Shown: positions 50,501 through 60,858 of the stretch, piece after piece
Numbering within the stretch: the stretch's first letter is position 1
Layout: each line of letters begins with the position of its first letter
Source of the DNA: Spirodela intermedia
Taxonomy: Eukaryota; Streptophyta; Magnoliopsida; Alismatales; Araceae
Direction of reading: 5' to 3'
Assembly (NCBI GenBank): GCA_902729315.2
Contig: LR746267.1
Location: forward strand, 9,604,424 to 9,668,423
Length of the DNA: 64,000 nucleotides
Position numbers and translations under genes: made by a program
Notes under the pieces: generated by a model
Told to the model about the DNA's origin: nothing
The model's database searches: none
Seen by the model: the letters and a program-made list of their open reading frames with translations, nothing else

Positions 50501-50950
50501 TTTAACACCAACATTTTATGATCTGAATCTTAGTAAATTAATTTAGATCATTGGAATTGAACATGCCTTATTTCGTATGAAGAGTGAATAACTGTTGTTT
50601 AGGATACTAACAATTCGTTAGGGTGTCTTCATAAGCAAACTGCTATACCATATCATCTGCCAAGTTTAAGCAAATTACAGAAAGAGCATACTCCGTATAT
50701 TCCTCTTCTGTCTTAATGTTTGTGCTAAACTGATAATGCTTCCTTACCTTTTATGTCTTTCTGAGCCCCCATTGGACAAATTGTGACTGCATCTTTAGTC
50801 GCATGATGTTTAAATCATTCATCTATCCATTCAATACTTTGGTGTTGAATTTCATTGTCGATGTTGACTTATTTGCCATCAATGGTGTAAACATGGATTG
50901 AAAATCAACCACGCTCTTATATCAGCTTGTTGGAACTAATCACCACTTCG
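47600..50950 (-). mobile_element. very decayed copia retrotransposon relic
   Basis: On the minus strand near 49120-49260 the translation gives LILCVDNMLIAPNNMPKINR then LKSLLSDELEMKD. This matches the copia reverse transcriptase core (YVDDMLI, then a LK..L...F.MKDLG pattern). Near 50920-50935 the minus strand reads CCAACA then AGCTGATATAAGAGC, like an LTR end followed by a degraded primer-binding site. Stops and frameshifts are everywhere; domain borders are uncertain. It lies between the two parts of the split WAK relic. Confidence 0.5.
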
Positions 50951-51364
50951 ACTAATGGAGTATCACCCACTTCATCTCTACGACTAGAAGTAAGCAGAAG
51001 GAAAAAGGATCAATCTAACCGAGACAAGATTATAAGAACTTATGTGGTTTGAAAGTTATCCTCCAACATCTATGGGCAATGATGACGATGACCTTCCTTA
51101 GATGTGGGGAAGTTTACATGAGACTATCACCCCTTTACTCCGGAAAAGAGGTGATGGCTCTTCTCGCACATGCAGAGGAATAGGCGGCAGCTCTCTCCCT
51201 TCTCAATCAGTGGGATACATGGCCGTGTCTATCCTCCAGCCGGACAGGCCGCAGCTGCTCTCTCCTCCTTCAGTAGGACTGGCAACAGCTCTCCCAGCAT
51301 GACTGGTGGCACCGTCTTCTCCTAGAAACCCCACGAACAGGCTGTCACCGTACTCTATTTTTTT

Positions 51365-51620
51365 GTCTACATGTACAATGACGTTTTCGCTCTTAGGTTA
51401 ACAAATGAGAGGGGGATCTATTTATGAATGCTCCAAGAGACTCTATCGAACGGCCCACGGGCAGGAGAAAACCTCCACACCCAACAAACGCGAAAGGCAG
51501 CCCATTTCCGTGAGATTGGTCCGCGGGGTGGGCTGTTTCTGACATCCGCACGTCTGTCTTGCACGTGAAGGTGAGCCATAATCGACATAGTAAATGCGTC
51601 TACATGTACAACGACGTTGG
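51365..51620 (+). repeat. short direct duplication
   Basis: TCTACATGTACAAYGACGTT occurs at 51365 and 51600 in the same orientation. The second copy lies in the EGF part of the WAK relic; the first is isolated. It marks a small duplication or an insertion of about 235 bp at the edge of the relic. Confidence 0.6.
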
Positions 51621-52390
51621 ATACACCTGCTTGTGTGCTGAGGGGTACTAGACGAATGCCAAGGTTCTACGGTCTTTGGGAATTGGAAGACCCGAAATTC
51701 GATATGACTCATTTAAATAAGGTACTGATTTAGTTTTTTCACAGAAGAATATATCAAAACTTTTAATTAGTAGACGGCAGGCCATTTCGACAATGAATAG
51801 TCTCACCTATCTACGACAATCGCTTTGTACTAGACGAGTAGCTGCTCAAATGTGTCTCTATTGCTTTGAACTTAGCTGTTTCTCACGTGTTGACTTTCAA
51901 GGAATCTTGCATCTACAGGCGTCACAGTGGGAGTCCTCAGTCTCCTGGCTGCTTTCACCACCAGCAGCGGTGGTTGGGTGCCGGAGAAGATGTCTGATGA
52001 GATAAATGACGAAGGTCACGGAGATCAGGCGGATGATGCTCGAGCAGAGAATGGAGGGGCCCGCAGCTGCGGAAGTAATTCTCTTCTTTTCTACGGAGTG
52101 AAGAGTTCGAGATATACAGTCCAGAAGGCGCTTGTCGGGGCCACCAAGGGCTTCGACGGCAAGATCTGTAGAGCAGGCCAGGGCGTTGTCCATAGAGGGA
52201 CGCTGGAAGACGTCCGGGAATTCACGATCAGGAGGTCCAAAAGGATGAGAGCAAAGTGTTCGTGGGAGAAATGACCATCCTCTCCCAGATCTGGCTGCTT
52301 CCAATAAGCAGTCTACATATGCTGGTCTACGAGTTTCTACCCTGCAGTGCCCTGCTCTATGAGTTGCAGAGCTCAAAGGTCTACGTCTGA
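51590..52390 (+). pseudogene. WAK pseudogene, EGF to kinase N-lobe
   Basis: EGF part CVYMYNDVGYTCLCAEGY then stop (about 51594-51650); transmembrane exon at about 51920 (GVTVGVLSLLAAFTT); then TVQKALVGATKGFDGKICRA, GQGVVHRGTLEDVREF and RRSKRM, the start of the kinase with GQG in place of the glycine loop. After a frameshift near 52250 it reads DESKVFVGEMTILSQI and LHMLVYEFLPCSALLYEL, then stops at about 52388. No catalytic loop remains. Together with 47366-47494 it is one broken WAK copy. Confidence 0.75.
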
Positions 52391-54454
52391 GCATCATGAG
52401 AGAAATCAGGTTGCCATCTACGGTGTTGTTCATGCCAATGGGATGCTGATGCGCATTTTACTCATTGTTAAAAAATACGTCAAATTTAAAATTTATAAGC
52501 TGATTTCTCTGAAAAATATAATTTGTGATCAAATGGCGAAAACAGATCGATACACAAGGCAGAATGATAAAACCAAGGGTCAACTTGATTATTTAAAATT
52601 TAATGTAAGATCAAAAATAATAAAAAGAACGAAATAGTTGAATAATAGAGGCTAATTTGATATTTTGAATTTTTATGCTATATATATATTTCTTTAGACG
52701 TCAAAGTTTTTTTAAAATTTTATAAAATATGTTTTTATATATCTTTTAATTTTTTGAAAATAAAACATAAAAATAGTTAAAAAATAAGTAGTATTGACCG
52801 AGTCAACATTTGTCTATAGGAAAAGAGAGCGGTGGGCCGCTAGGACATACGGCCAATAAGAAAAAAAGGAATTAAAGAGAGGACAGACAGGCGGCGGAAG
52901 CTCTTATGTCGGTTGAGGATGATGCCAATGGACAGAGTCCTCCCAACAAATATACAAGGAAGATATATAGTAATTTAGATTGTAAAGACCCCCATCTGAA
53001 ATCCAAAAACATGAACCATGCTTGATTGAATAGCTGGAATTGACGAAAACAGTAAAAAAAAAAGAAGTAAAACTAAGTTACAATGGACTCTACGACTTGC
53101 TGAGGATCGGACAGTGTGGCTTGATAGGTTTTTGTCATCTCCACGTTGAGGCCAGAAATTGAATTCTCCCGTGCGCGGCTTGATCACTCTTGGAGTCTCC
53201 ACGCCAAGTCAAGGAGTGGTTGCACAGCCTGCTCCACTCGAGAAGCGGTGTGCCGCTCCAATGGATGCAGTGGATGAAGCCCAATGCCCATCACTTGCTG
53301 GGAAGAGGAAGAAGATGGAACTGGTCTCCAGTGTGCAGCTTGAGAGTTCCCCAGGACTCTACGACTTGCTGAAGATCGGTCTGCAGCTTGAACACACCTC
53401 CTACGACCCTGCGGCGAGGCAGGAAGTGGCTCCTCTGACCAATGCCATGTCGGAGAGGAACTCAGCCGCCGTCATCGCTGTGAGCCTCACTGCCACTGTG
53501 CCCAGCTCCTTTACTAACTGTCATGCAGAAGGGAAGCTCGCAGCACCACCGTCACCATGAGCACCGTCGTCGTCACATTCAGATCCTCTCCCCGTCACTT
53601 GAAAGGGGGCAGTCCAGTCCTGTGTCCTACCTCTGCGTGTTCTATTTCGACTTGAAAATTGTCCCCCCACAGACTTCTGGTTCAAATCCCCCATTGTCCT
53701 GATCATTCTGACTTTCAACAATTAAATCATAATTATTAAAATTTCCACAAAAAATCACCAAAAATTCTTGATAATTCAGCAATTAAAATAAAATTTTATT
53801 TAAGCAAACGATACCAATTGATATGAAATTCATGTTAATGAGTCAAAACATTGTGTTCCTGAATTAGCATCCTAACCTTGCATTTTTAGGTGAATTAATG
53901 CAACAGTTATAAAATATATACCATTAAATTAACATATAAAAATATAATGTTATCTGATGCCAACCAATGTTAGACTCTCTCTTTCCCTATTTACACAATT
54001 GTGGGAAAGTAATGGTCAATGCATACCATTGAACTTCCGTGATAATTTCTTACTAGGGTGATCTGATGGGGATAGAAATTCCTCTCTGCACTCCCCCTTT
54101 CCTTCAAAAAAGAAAGGAAGGAAAGGAAGGAATGAAAGAAGAATGATTAAGTTATAATAATAAGAAAAAAAATCAACAAATATTTCCATCTAATATATGA
54201 TCATTAATAGTTTATTTATTAAGGTACCCTCAGGATAATGATGAGAGCATGCCCTAGAAGAGAACAATGAGCTTGCCATTCGAATGCATCATACCAGACC
54301 TCTCCCTCCCCTCCTAATTTCCCTTGGTCCAGCCATTTTCAGGTTCTATCAATGAAAAATATTTCTTTTCATCTAGAGCATTATTTAAGATGAAGGGATC
54401 TCCAAGCAGCCATATTCCTTTTGACACTGGCCTGTGCTACCATTTCCCAACTTG
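52391..54454. other. spacer with one unrecognised GC-richer open frame
   Basis: Mostly AT-rich. 53159-53560 (plus) is an open frame of 133 codons of moderate GC with no domain I recognise. CTCTACGACTTGCTGARGAT occurs twice, at about 53089 and 53356, so the stretch contains an internal duplication of about 267-bp period. It may be a captured gene fragment or chance. Confidence 0.3.
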
Positions 54455-54460
54455 AATATG

Positions 54461-55194
54461 TGTTGGTGGTGTCAGTCCATCATGGCTGACACGTTCAAGA
54501 GACATGCAAGGAGCCTCCTCTTGTCTTAACCATCCGAGAGACATGTGAGAGACCTCTTGTCTGACTTGCTGGGGAGATGTGCGAAGAGTGAGGGGCAGTG
54601 ACACAATTGTCACCTCACCTTGTCTGACTTAGTCATCACCTCATCTTGTCTAACCTAGTAGGAATCGTGTAAGGAGAGAGAGACGATTGTGACAGCATCC
54701 CTTTTGACTAATTTGGGGGTCATGCAAAGAAAGGAGTAGAAAATGAGAGAGGTTGAAACTACATCTCCATATGTGTGGGCTTGCCTATAGGTAGATTGAG
54801 ATGCCTCATTTTAGGGGGGTGGTTATCTTTTCTTATTTTCTATAAATAGAGCATAGATTTCACCTTTTTGAGTACAACAGGTGATAAGATTTCTCTCTCT
54901 CTTTTGATTTTATTCTCTATCTCTATCAACTTTCTTTCTCTTTCTTGTTCTCTAATCTCTCTTCTATTGTAGGTGAGTCTTTATAGAAAGAGATAAGGGT
55001 CAATTATTAACTCTCCAATGTGTGGGTCATCTTGAGGACATTGAGAGGTAGATTAGAGGTGTCTAGTGGAAGTCTTGTTCTCATTATAATTCCTAATAGC
55101 TTAGTGATTTCTCTTCTATTTATTCTCATTGATATTTAGAAATTAAGTTTTCACTATTATTATGATCATGTGCTTAGATATTTATTCCTATAAA
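54461..55194 (+). repeat. 5' LTR of the Tnt1-like element
   Basis: About 734 bp starting TGTTGGTGGTGTCAG. It shares long blocks with the right LTR, such as GTGACAGCATCCCTTTTGAC (right copy GTCACTGCATCCCTTTTGAC) and TTATAGAAAGAGATAAG. TATAAATAG near 54841 is a probable TATA box. Confidence 0.8.
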
Positions 55195-58045
55195 TGATAT
55201 TAGAATATTGATTGATTATTTTTTAATTTACTATGACTTCTAAGGTACACACTGACATCCAAAAGTTGAATAAATCATGTGCATAATGTGTTGTCACATA
55301 CTGACTTGTATAAAATTACTTTAGATGAACTAAAGTTAGACAAACTTAGTGTTAATGATTGAGAGATAATGGAGAAGAAGGCTGTAGGTTTTATTTGTAC
55401 ATATTTGTCCAACTAGGCTCTTCAAAAGGTCATAAATGAATATAATCTAAAGAAACTCTATAAAAATTTGATATGCAATGTACATTAAAGTCAATGATGA
55501 ATAGAATGACATTGAAAAAAAAGTTATTTGGGTTATGTATGTAAGATGGAGATAATTTGGCATCTCATATTGATTATTTTAATTAATTACTGAATGACTT
55601 ACTTCATATGATCATCTTGAATTGAATTACTTCATATGATTATTTTAATTAATTATTGAAATTATTTTTTTCTAATTAAGTTATTATTTTCTTATTTATC
55701 TTCTTAATTTATATGATCATCTTATTACAACCTTATTACATTGAAGAAGAATGTTATTGATTAATTGTGAAGAGAGTGTTTGAAGAATCAGAATGATAAG
55801 ACAACAGAAGGTGAATTTACTTCAGCTAATATGGAAAGGTTGATGACAGAGAAGATAGAGAAGTCTATTCTAGTCTTATTGTAGTTGAGGAGTTGTCAAA
55901 CACATAGATTCTTGATATTAGTTGTTTTTAATGTGTCATAATGCTGATTTATTTGACTCATATGTGAGTGCAATGAAAGTTAGTTTTATAAGAAATAATG
56001 CGGCTTGTAAAGTCTTTGGCATTAGTTTGGTGAAGGTTTGAAGATTTGATAGGGTGGTCTGAGAGCTTAGAAATATTTCTCATGTTTTAACATTGCATTA
56101 GAATTTGATTTTGCTTGAAGTATTGAAAGCAAATAGATGTTGCTTCAAAGATGAGAATGAGATCATCGAGATGATTAAAGAATCCCTCGTTATAATGAAA
56201 GGAAGACATCAACAAGTAAATATTTATAAACTTAAGAAGAGTACTATTGTAGGTGGAATTTGTGTTGCGACATTGGATAATTTAATGATTGATGACACTC
56301 TTTTATGACACTTGCGATTGGGCTATATGAGTGAAATATGTATGTAAAAGTTACAGGTACAATGATTGCTACTTAGTCTAAAAAGTTATAAATTAAATTT
56401 TACAAGTATTGTGTCATTGAAAAGTAGTATAAGGTGACATTCAAGGTAGTAAAATATGAGACGGATGATGTGCTATACTATATTCATTCAGATGTGTGTG
56501 GTCTGATTGATGTGACATCAGTGAGTGGTACTTATTATTTTCTGACTTTTGTTGATGATTTTTTCATAAAAGTCTAAGTATTCTTCTTGAAACATAAATC
56601 AGAAGTATTTACGAAGTTCAAGATTTGGTGTGTGAAGGTGGAGAATTAGAGAAGAGTAAGATCAAAGTCTTGTGGACTGATAATGATATAAAATTTAAGA
56701 ATTTTTAATTTGATCAGTTTTGTAATGATCATGATATTTAACATTATTATACGGTGAAAAGATTTCATAGAAGAATAGTGTTGCTGAGTTGATGAATCAC
56801 ACAATTTTTTAGAGAACATGATGTTTATGACTGAATGTCGACTTGCCCAAAAAGTATTAGTAGAAGCTATGGGTATGATAACTTATTTGGTGAATGACAA
56901 CTTACTCAAATAAGTCTCTTTATAGGTTAAACCATACATCGAGATTGTGGTACAAGAAGTTTGACTCTTACATGTTGAAGATTGGTTATACAATGTGTGA
57001 TTTTGACTATTATGTTTATATGAAGACTCGTAGTGATGGTTATCTAATTATTTTGATATTTTATTTGATGATATGCTTATTACTTAGAAGAATTTATATG
57101 AGATTATTAGATTGAAAATATTATTAAGTAATAAATTTGATAAAAAGAATCTTAGTATAGTAAAGAAGATTCTTGATATAAAGATCTATAGAGACCGAGA
57201 GTTAGATCACCTATAGTGGACTTAGAGTAGTTATCTCTCGAAGGTGGAAAATCTATTTGACATGAGTAATACTAAAATAGTGGACACTTTTTTAACTAAT
57301 TATTTCAAATTATCTACTACTTAGTGTCCAATATCTGAAAAAGATATTATTAAAATGAAGTAAATTCTTTATGCTAGTACAATTGACTCTCTCATGTATG
57401 TTATGGTCTATACAAGATTAGATATTACTCATGTAGTTGAGTTTGTTAGTAGATTTATGAACAATCTAGAAAGGTAACATTGAAGTGTAATGAAGTAGAT
57501 CTCTAATATCTAAGGGTTTTTTAAAATTTAAAATTTATTTTGACCGATAAAATTGTATTTCTATTATTGACTTTGTTGATGCAGATTTTGTTAAGGATTT
57601 AGATCATTGAAGATCTACAATAAGATATATTTTCAATATGATTGGTAGACTTGTGAGTTAGAAGTTAATACTTCAAACTACTATCGCATTATTTATAATT
57701 GAGGTGGAGTATATGACAACTACTAAGTGGCTGATGAGGCCTTGTGGTTGAAAGAATTATTGAGCGAACTTGAGATTTGACAAGGTGAAGTTTTCCAACA
57801 TTGTGCTATTTATTTTACAAAGAATCAAATATATCATGTATAGTTGAAGCATATTAATATGCGGTATGACAAAATCCATGAGTTGGTGAATTTTAGAGAT
57901 ATTTCTCTAGAGAAGGTTCACACGGAAGATAATGCCATGGATATTTTGACAAAGGTTGTCATAGTGAAAATATTTTAATATTATTTGAATTTGATTCACA
58001 TTGTAGGTACCTTACAAAAGGTGGAGAACTTATAGTATAGACAAA

Positions 58046-58809
58046 TGTTGATTCTAGATGTAGTAATGATGACTTTCAAGGTGGAGTTCATTGACAATGT
58101 CAATCTATCATAGTTAACCCTTTTGAAAGATCAAGGAGTCTCTTCCCATCTCACCTTTTCGAGAGATGTGTCAAAAACCTTTTCCCATCTAACTCACGTG
58201 GAAGATATGCAAGGAGTTAGGGGTGGTGACATGGTTGTCACCTCATCTTGTCTAGCTTAGTTAGGGGTTATCCAAGGAGAGAGAGATAGTTGTCACTGCA
58301 TCCCTTTTGACCCGTTCAAGAATTGTGCAGGGAGAGAGGGAGGAGAAAATGAAAGAGGTTGAAGCTATCACCTCTTAGATGTGTGGGCTCACCTACATGT
58401 AGATTAGGATGCCTTTTTTTAGGAGGTGGTTATGTTTTCTTATTTTTTATAAATAAGACATGTATTTCTTCTTTTTGAGTACAACGTATGACTAGATTTC
58501 TCTCTCTCTCTCTCTCTCTCTTAATCTTATTATTTATCTCTATCAACTATCTTCCTCTTTTTTGGTCTCTACTTTCTTTTTTATTATAGGTGAAGTGTTT
58601 ATAGAAAGAGATAAGAGTCAATTACTGACTCTCTAGTGTGTGGGTTGTCTTGAGAGAATTGAGATATGGTTTAAAAGTGTTTAATGAAAGTCATATTCTC
58701 ATTAGGATTCCTAATAGTTTGATGATTTCTCTTCTATTTGTTTTTATTGATATCTAAAAATTGAGTTTTCACTATTATTATACTCATATATTTACATATT
58801 TATTACTAA
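58046..58809 (+). repeat. 3' LTR of the Tnt1-like element
   Basis: Partner of the left LTR. The first about 60 bases differ, apparently by a short insertion. A CT run at 58498-58522 is expanded relative to the left copy. Confidence 0.75.
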
Positions 58810-58815
58810 AATATG

Positions 58816-59222
58816 AAACAATTAAAAAAGTTGAGAACTTGAACCATAGAGAGCCCGCTTTGAAGAACATAAACTTTTCTTGATTATCTTGGTCTGGAAA
58901 AGTCCGTCTAGACTCCTACCCCTTTCTTTTATTTCATTTTAGGTACTAGTTATGGTTACGAGACCAGTCCCACCCCTTTTGTATGAAAGATATTGAAAAG
59001 TGCCCTCCGGAAAAGTTCTGTACTGGTTTCCTCAGTTACGTTGGATATTTTCTTTCCATTTTGGTTGCGGTGTATTAACCTTTCCGTACCATATTACAGA
59101 CGTGGTGCCATTCTTCTCTCTTTTTCTCCTAGTACACCATTTATTACTTGGATATCGTATATTTTGTGTTCGTTCTTCCGCGCGCTGCTAGGCAATCAGT
59201 TTCTTGCCATTTTTCCCAAGCG
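58816..59222. other. spacer, nothing recognised
   Basis: Short open frames at 58993-59265 have no recognisable domain. No RNA gene was seen. Confidence 0.4.
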
Positions 59223-60154
59223 GGCGATCTCTCCATTGTTCCGAGTTACTCGGTCTTATCGGTAGCTGTCATTTTTTATAACAACGGGGACTACTAGTAT
59301 TTGGGGCACGGGCGGGACCAATTTCTTTTCGGGAGAGGAGGAAATGAGAGCGTGAGTCCTCATAGATTACTTGCAGTAGAGCAGTCATCCATCGCATTTA
59401 GAAAGCATAGTGCTTCACCGAGGGGGGGAGAAAAGAGCTGACCGTAGCGTAAGCAATTCAACGAAGAAGAGCTCGCCGCGGGGTAGCGTTTCAGTGTGGG
59501 GAGAAAGGAGCTCGCCGTGGTTCCAGACAGAAGTCTTTGCGAAGCGACTTCACCGGTGCAACACTGGATTGGCCGTTCAATCGCGGATGTTGAGGTATCA
59601 CTGGAAATATGAAGAGAGCTGCGTCAAGGGATGAAGGATATAGGGGGGCAGCAAGGAGTGGAGATGACTAGTCATAAACGATCAGGTCCAAGAATAATAT
59701 TCTCGATTTCTCTCTCTCTCTCAATTTCTTGGAGACGGGTTCCAGCGGACGTCAAACGAGGCGGCTCTTGATGGAGACGTTGGGCTGACTTCGTTCGTCG
59801 CAGCGGCTTGCTGTCCGCAACTTGCTCGGGTATTATATTCCGCACGAGGCAGTTATTACGACGCTTCCAACATTTGGTAATTTGGTGGTACCTTCCCATC
59901 GGGACGTTGAGGGTGTCCGGCAAGTTGGACATTAGCGAGGGCACACGTTACGCGCGACTTGGCACGTCAAAACAACTCAAGTCAACGGAACCTGACATGA
60001 AATGGTCCCCAAACACCGGAATAATTGGGCTTTCGCTGTTGGAAATTTTATACGAGATAGAGATGGATTCCCATAGGCCCGCCCTATAGGTCAAGGGTCT
60101 GTTTCAGCCGTTTGTCTTTTTTCTCTTTTTCTCACCGTCGAACAGACTGAGCAA
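59223..60154 (+). promoter_or_regulatory. WAK-B upstream region with shared WAK block
   Basis: 59223-59850 is homologous to 43195-43735. The best-kept part, at about 59779-59840, reads GACGTTGGGCTGACTTCGTT, then GCAACTTGCTCGGGTATTAT and ATTCC; a related block lies upstream of WAK-A. TATTATATTC is a possible TATA box but is about 1 kb from the ATG, which would need a long leader or intron. Confidence 0.6.
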
Positions 60155-60296
60155 GCGAGCGAGCGATAAAGAGAGAGAAAGAGAGTAGAGGAGAAGGAGA
60201 GAGAGAGAGACAGACAGAGAGAGAGAGAAGGAGAGGGAGAGGAGAGAGACAGAGAGAGAGAGAAGGAGAGGGAGAGGAGAGAGACAGAGAGAGAAG

Positions 60297-60327
<31 letters not shown>

Positions 60328-60520
60328 AAGAGAGAAAAGGAAAGAAAGAGAGGAGAAAGAGAAAGAAAGAGAAATATAGAAGAGACAGAAGGAGAGACAG
60401 AAAGAAAGAGAGAGAGAGGGAGAGAGAGAGAAGAGAGAGAGAAGAGAGAGGAGAGAGAGAGAGAGAGAAGAGGGAGAAGCAGAGAGGAGAAAGAGTAGAG
60501 AGAGAGAATTGATTACTTGG
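60155..60520. repeat. long GA-rich tract upstream of WAK-B
   Basis: About 365 bases almost entirely purine, built of GAGA runs mixed with GACAGA and GGAGAGGGAGAGGAGAGAGA units that repeat locally (about 60225-60290). A second short GA run (about 60838-60858) touches the WAK-B ATG. Confidence 0.85.
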
Positions 60521-60858
60521 TTAACCTGGAAGCATGGCGGGAGAAGAAAATACTCGGGCTATCCATTTTCTCGGTCTGGTCGGAAACGGGTCGTACCAAT
60601 ACTCTCAGATGAAGGCTGAAGATGGGTGACTTTGATTTCTATGAGTAGCGTGGGCGGTTCCTTGACTTTATCGGATTGAACCACATAAACATGATGCCTC
60701 TTATTGTCCGCGTCATTCATCTTACGACTTGAACCGGTGGAAAGGGCCTTTCCTCGTAGTTAAAGGTATCGAGTTCTGCAGCGAGAGAGAGCTAGCAATA
60801 TCGAGAGACAGATGGAAAGATAGATAAAGAGATAGAGGAGAGAGAGAGAGAGAGAGAG

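Larger units (their letters stand above)
54461..58809 (+). mobile_element. Tnt1-like Ty1/copia retrotransposon with both LTRs, decayed
   Basis: LTRs 54461-55194 and about 58046-58809. A degraded primer-binding site TGATATTAGAA follows the left LTR, and a purine-rich AAAGGTGGAGA precedes the right one. Internal relics in order: gag near 55450-55600 (LKSMMNRMTLKKKLFGL); gag-pre-integrase at 56105-56340 (KGRHQQVNIYKLKKSTIVGG, HLRLGYMSE); integrase near 56470-56800; reverse transcriptase at about 56890-57100 (NKSLYRLNHTSRLWYKKFDS); RNase H end near 57840-57960 (KHINMRYDKIHEL, EKVHTEDNAMDILTKV). Numerous stops break every domain. AATATG directly precedes the left LTR (54455-54460) and follows the right one (58810-58815), fitting a target-site duplication. 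Confidence 0.85.
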
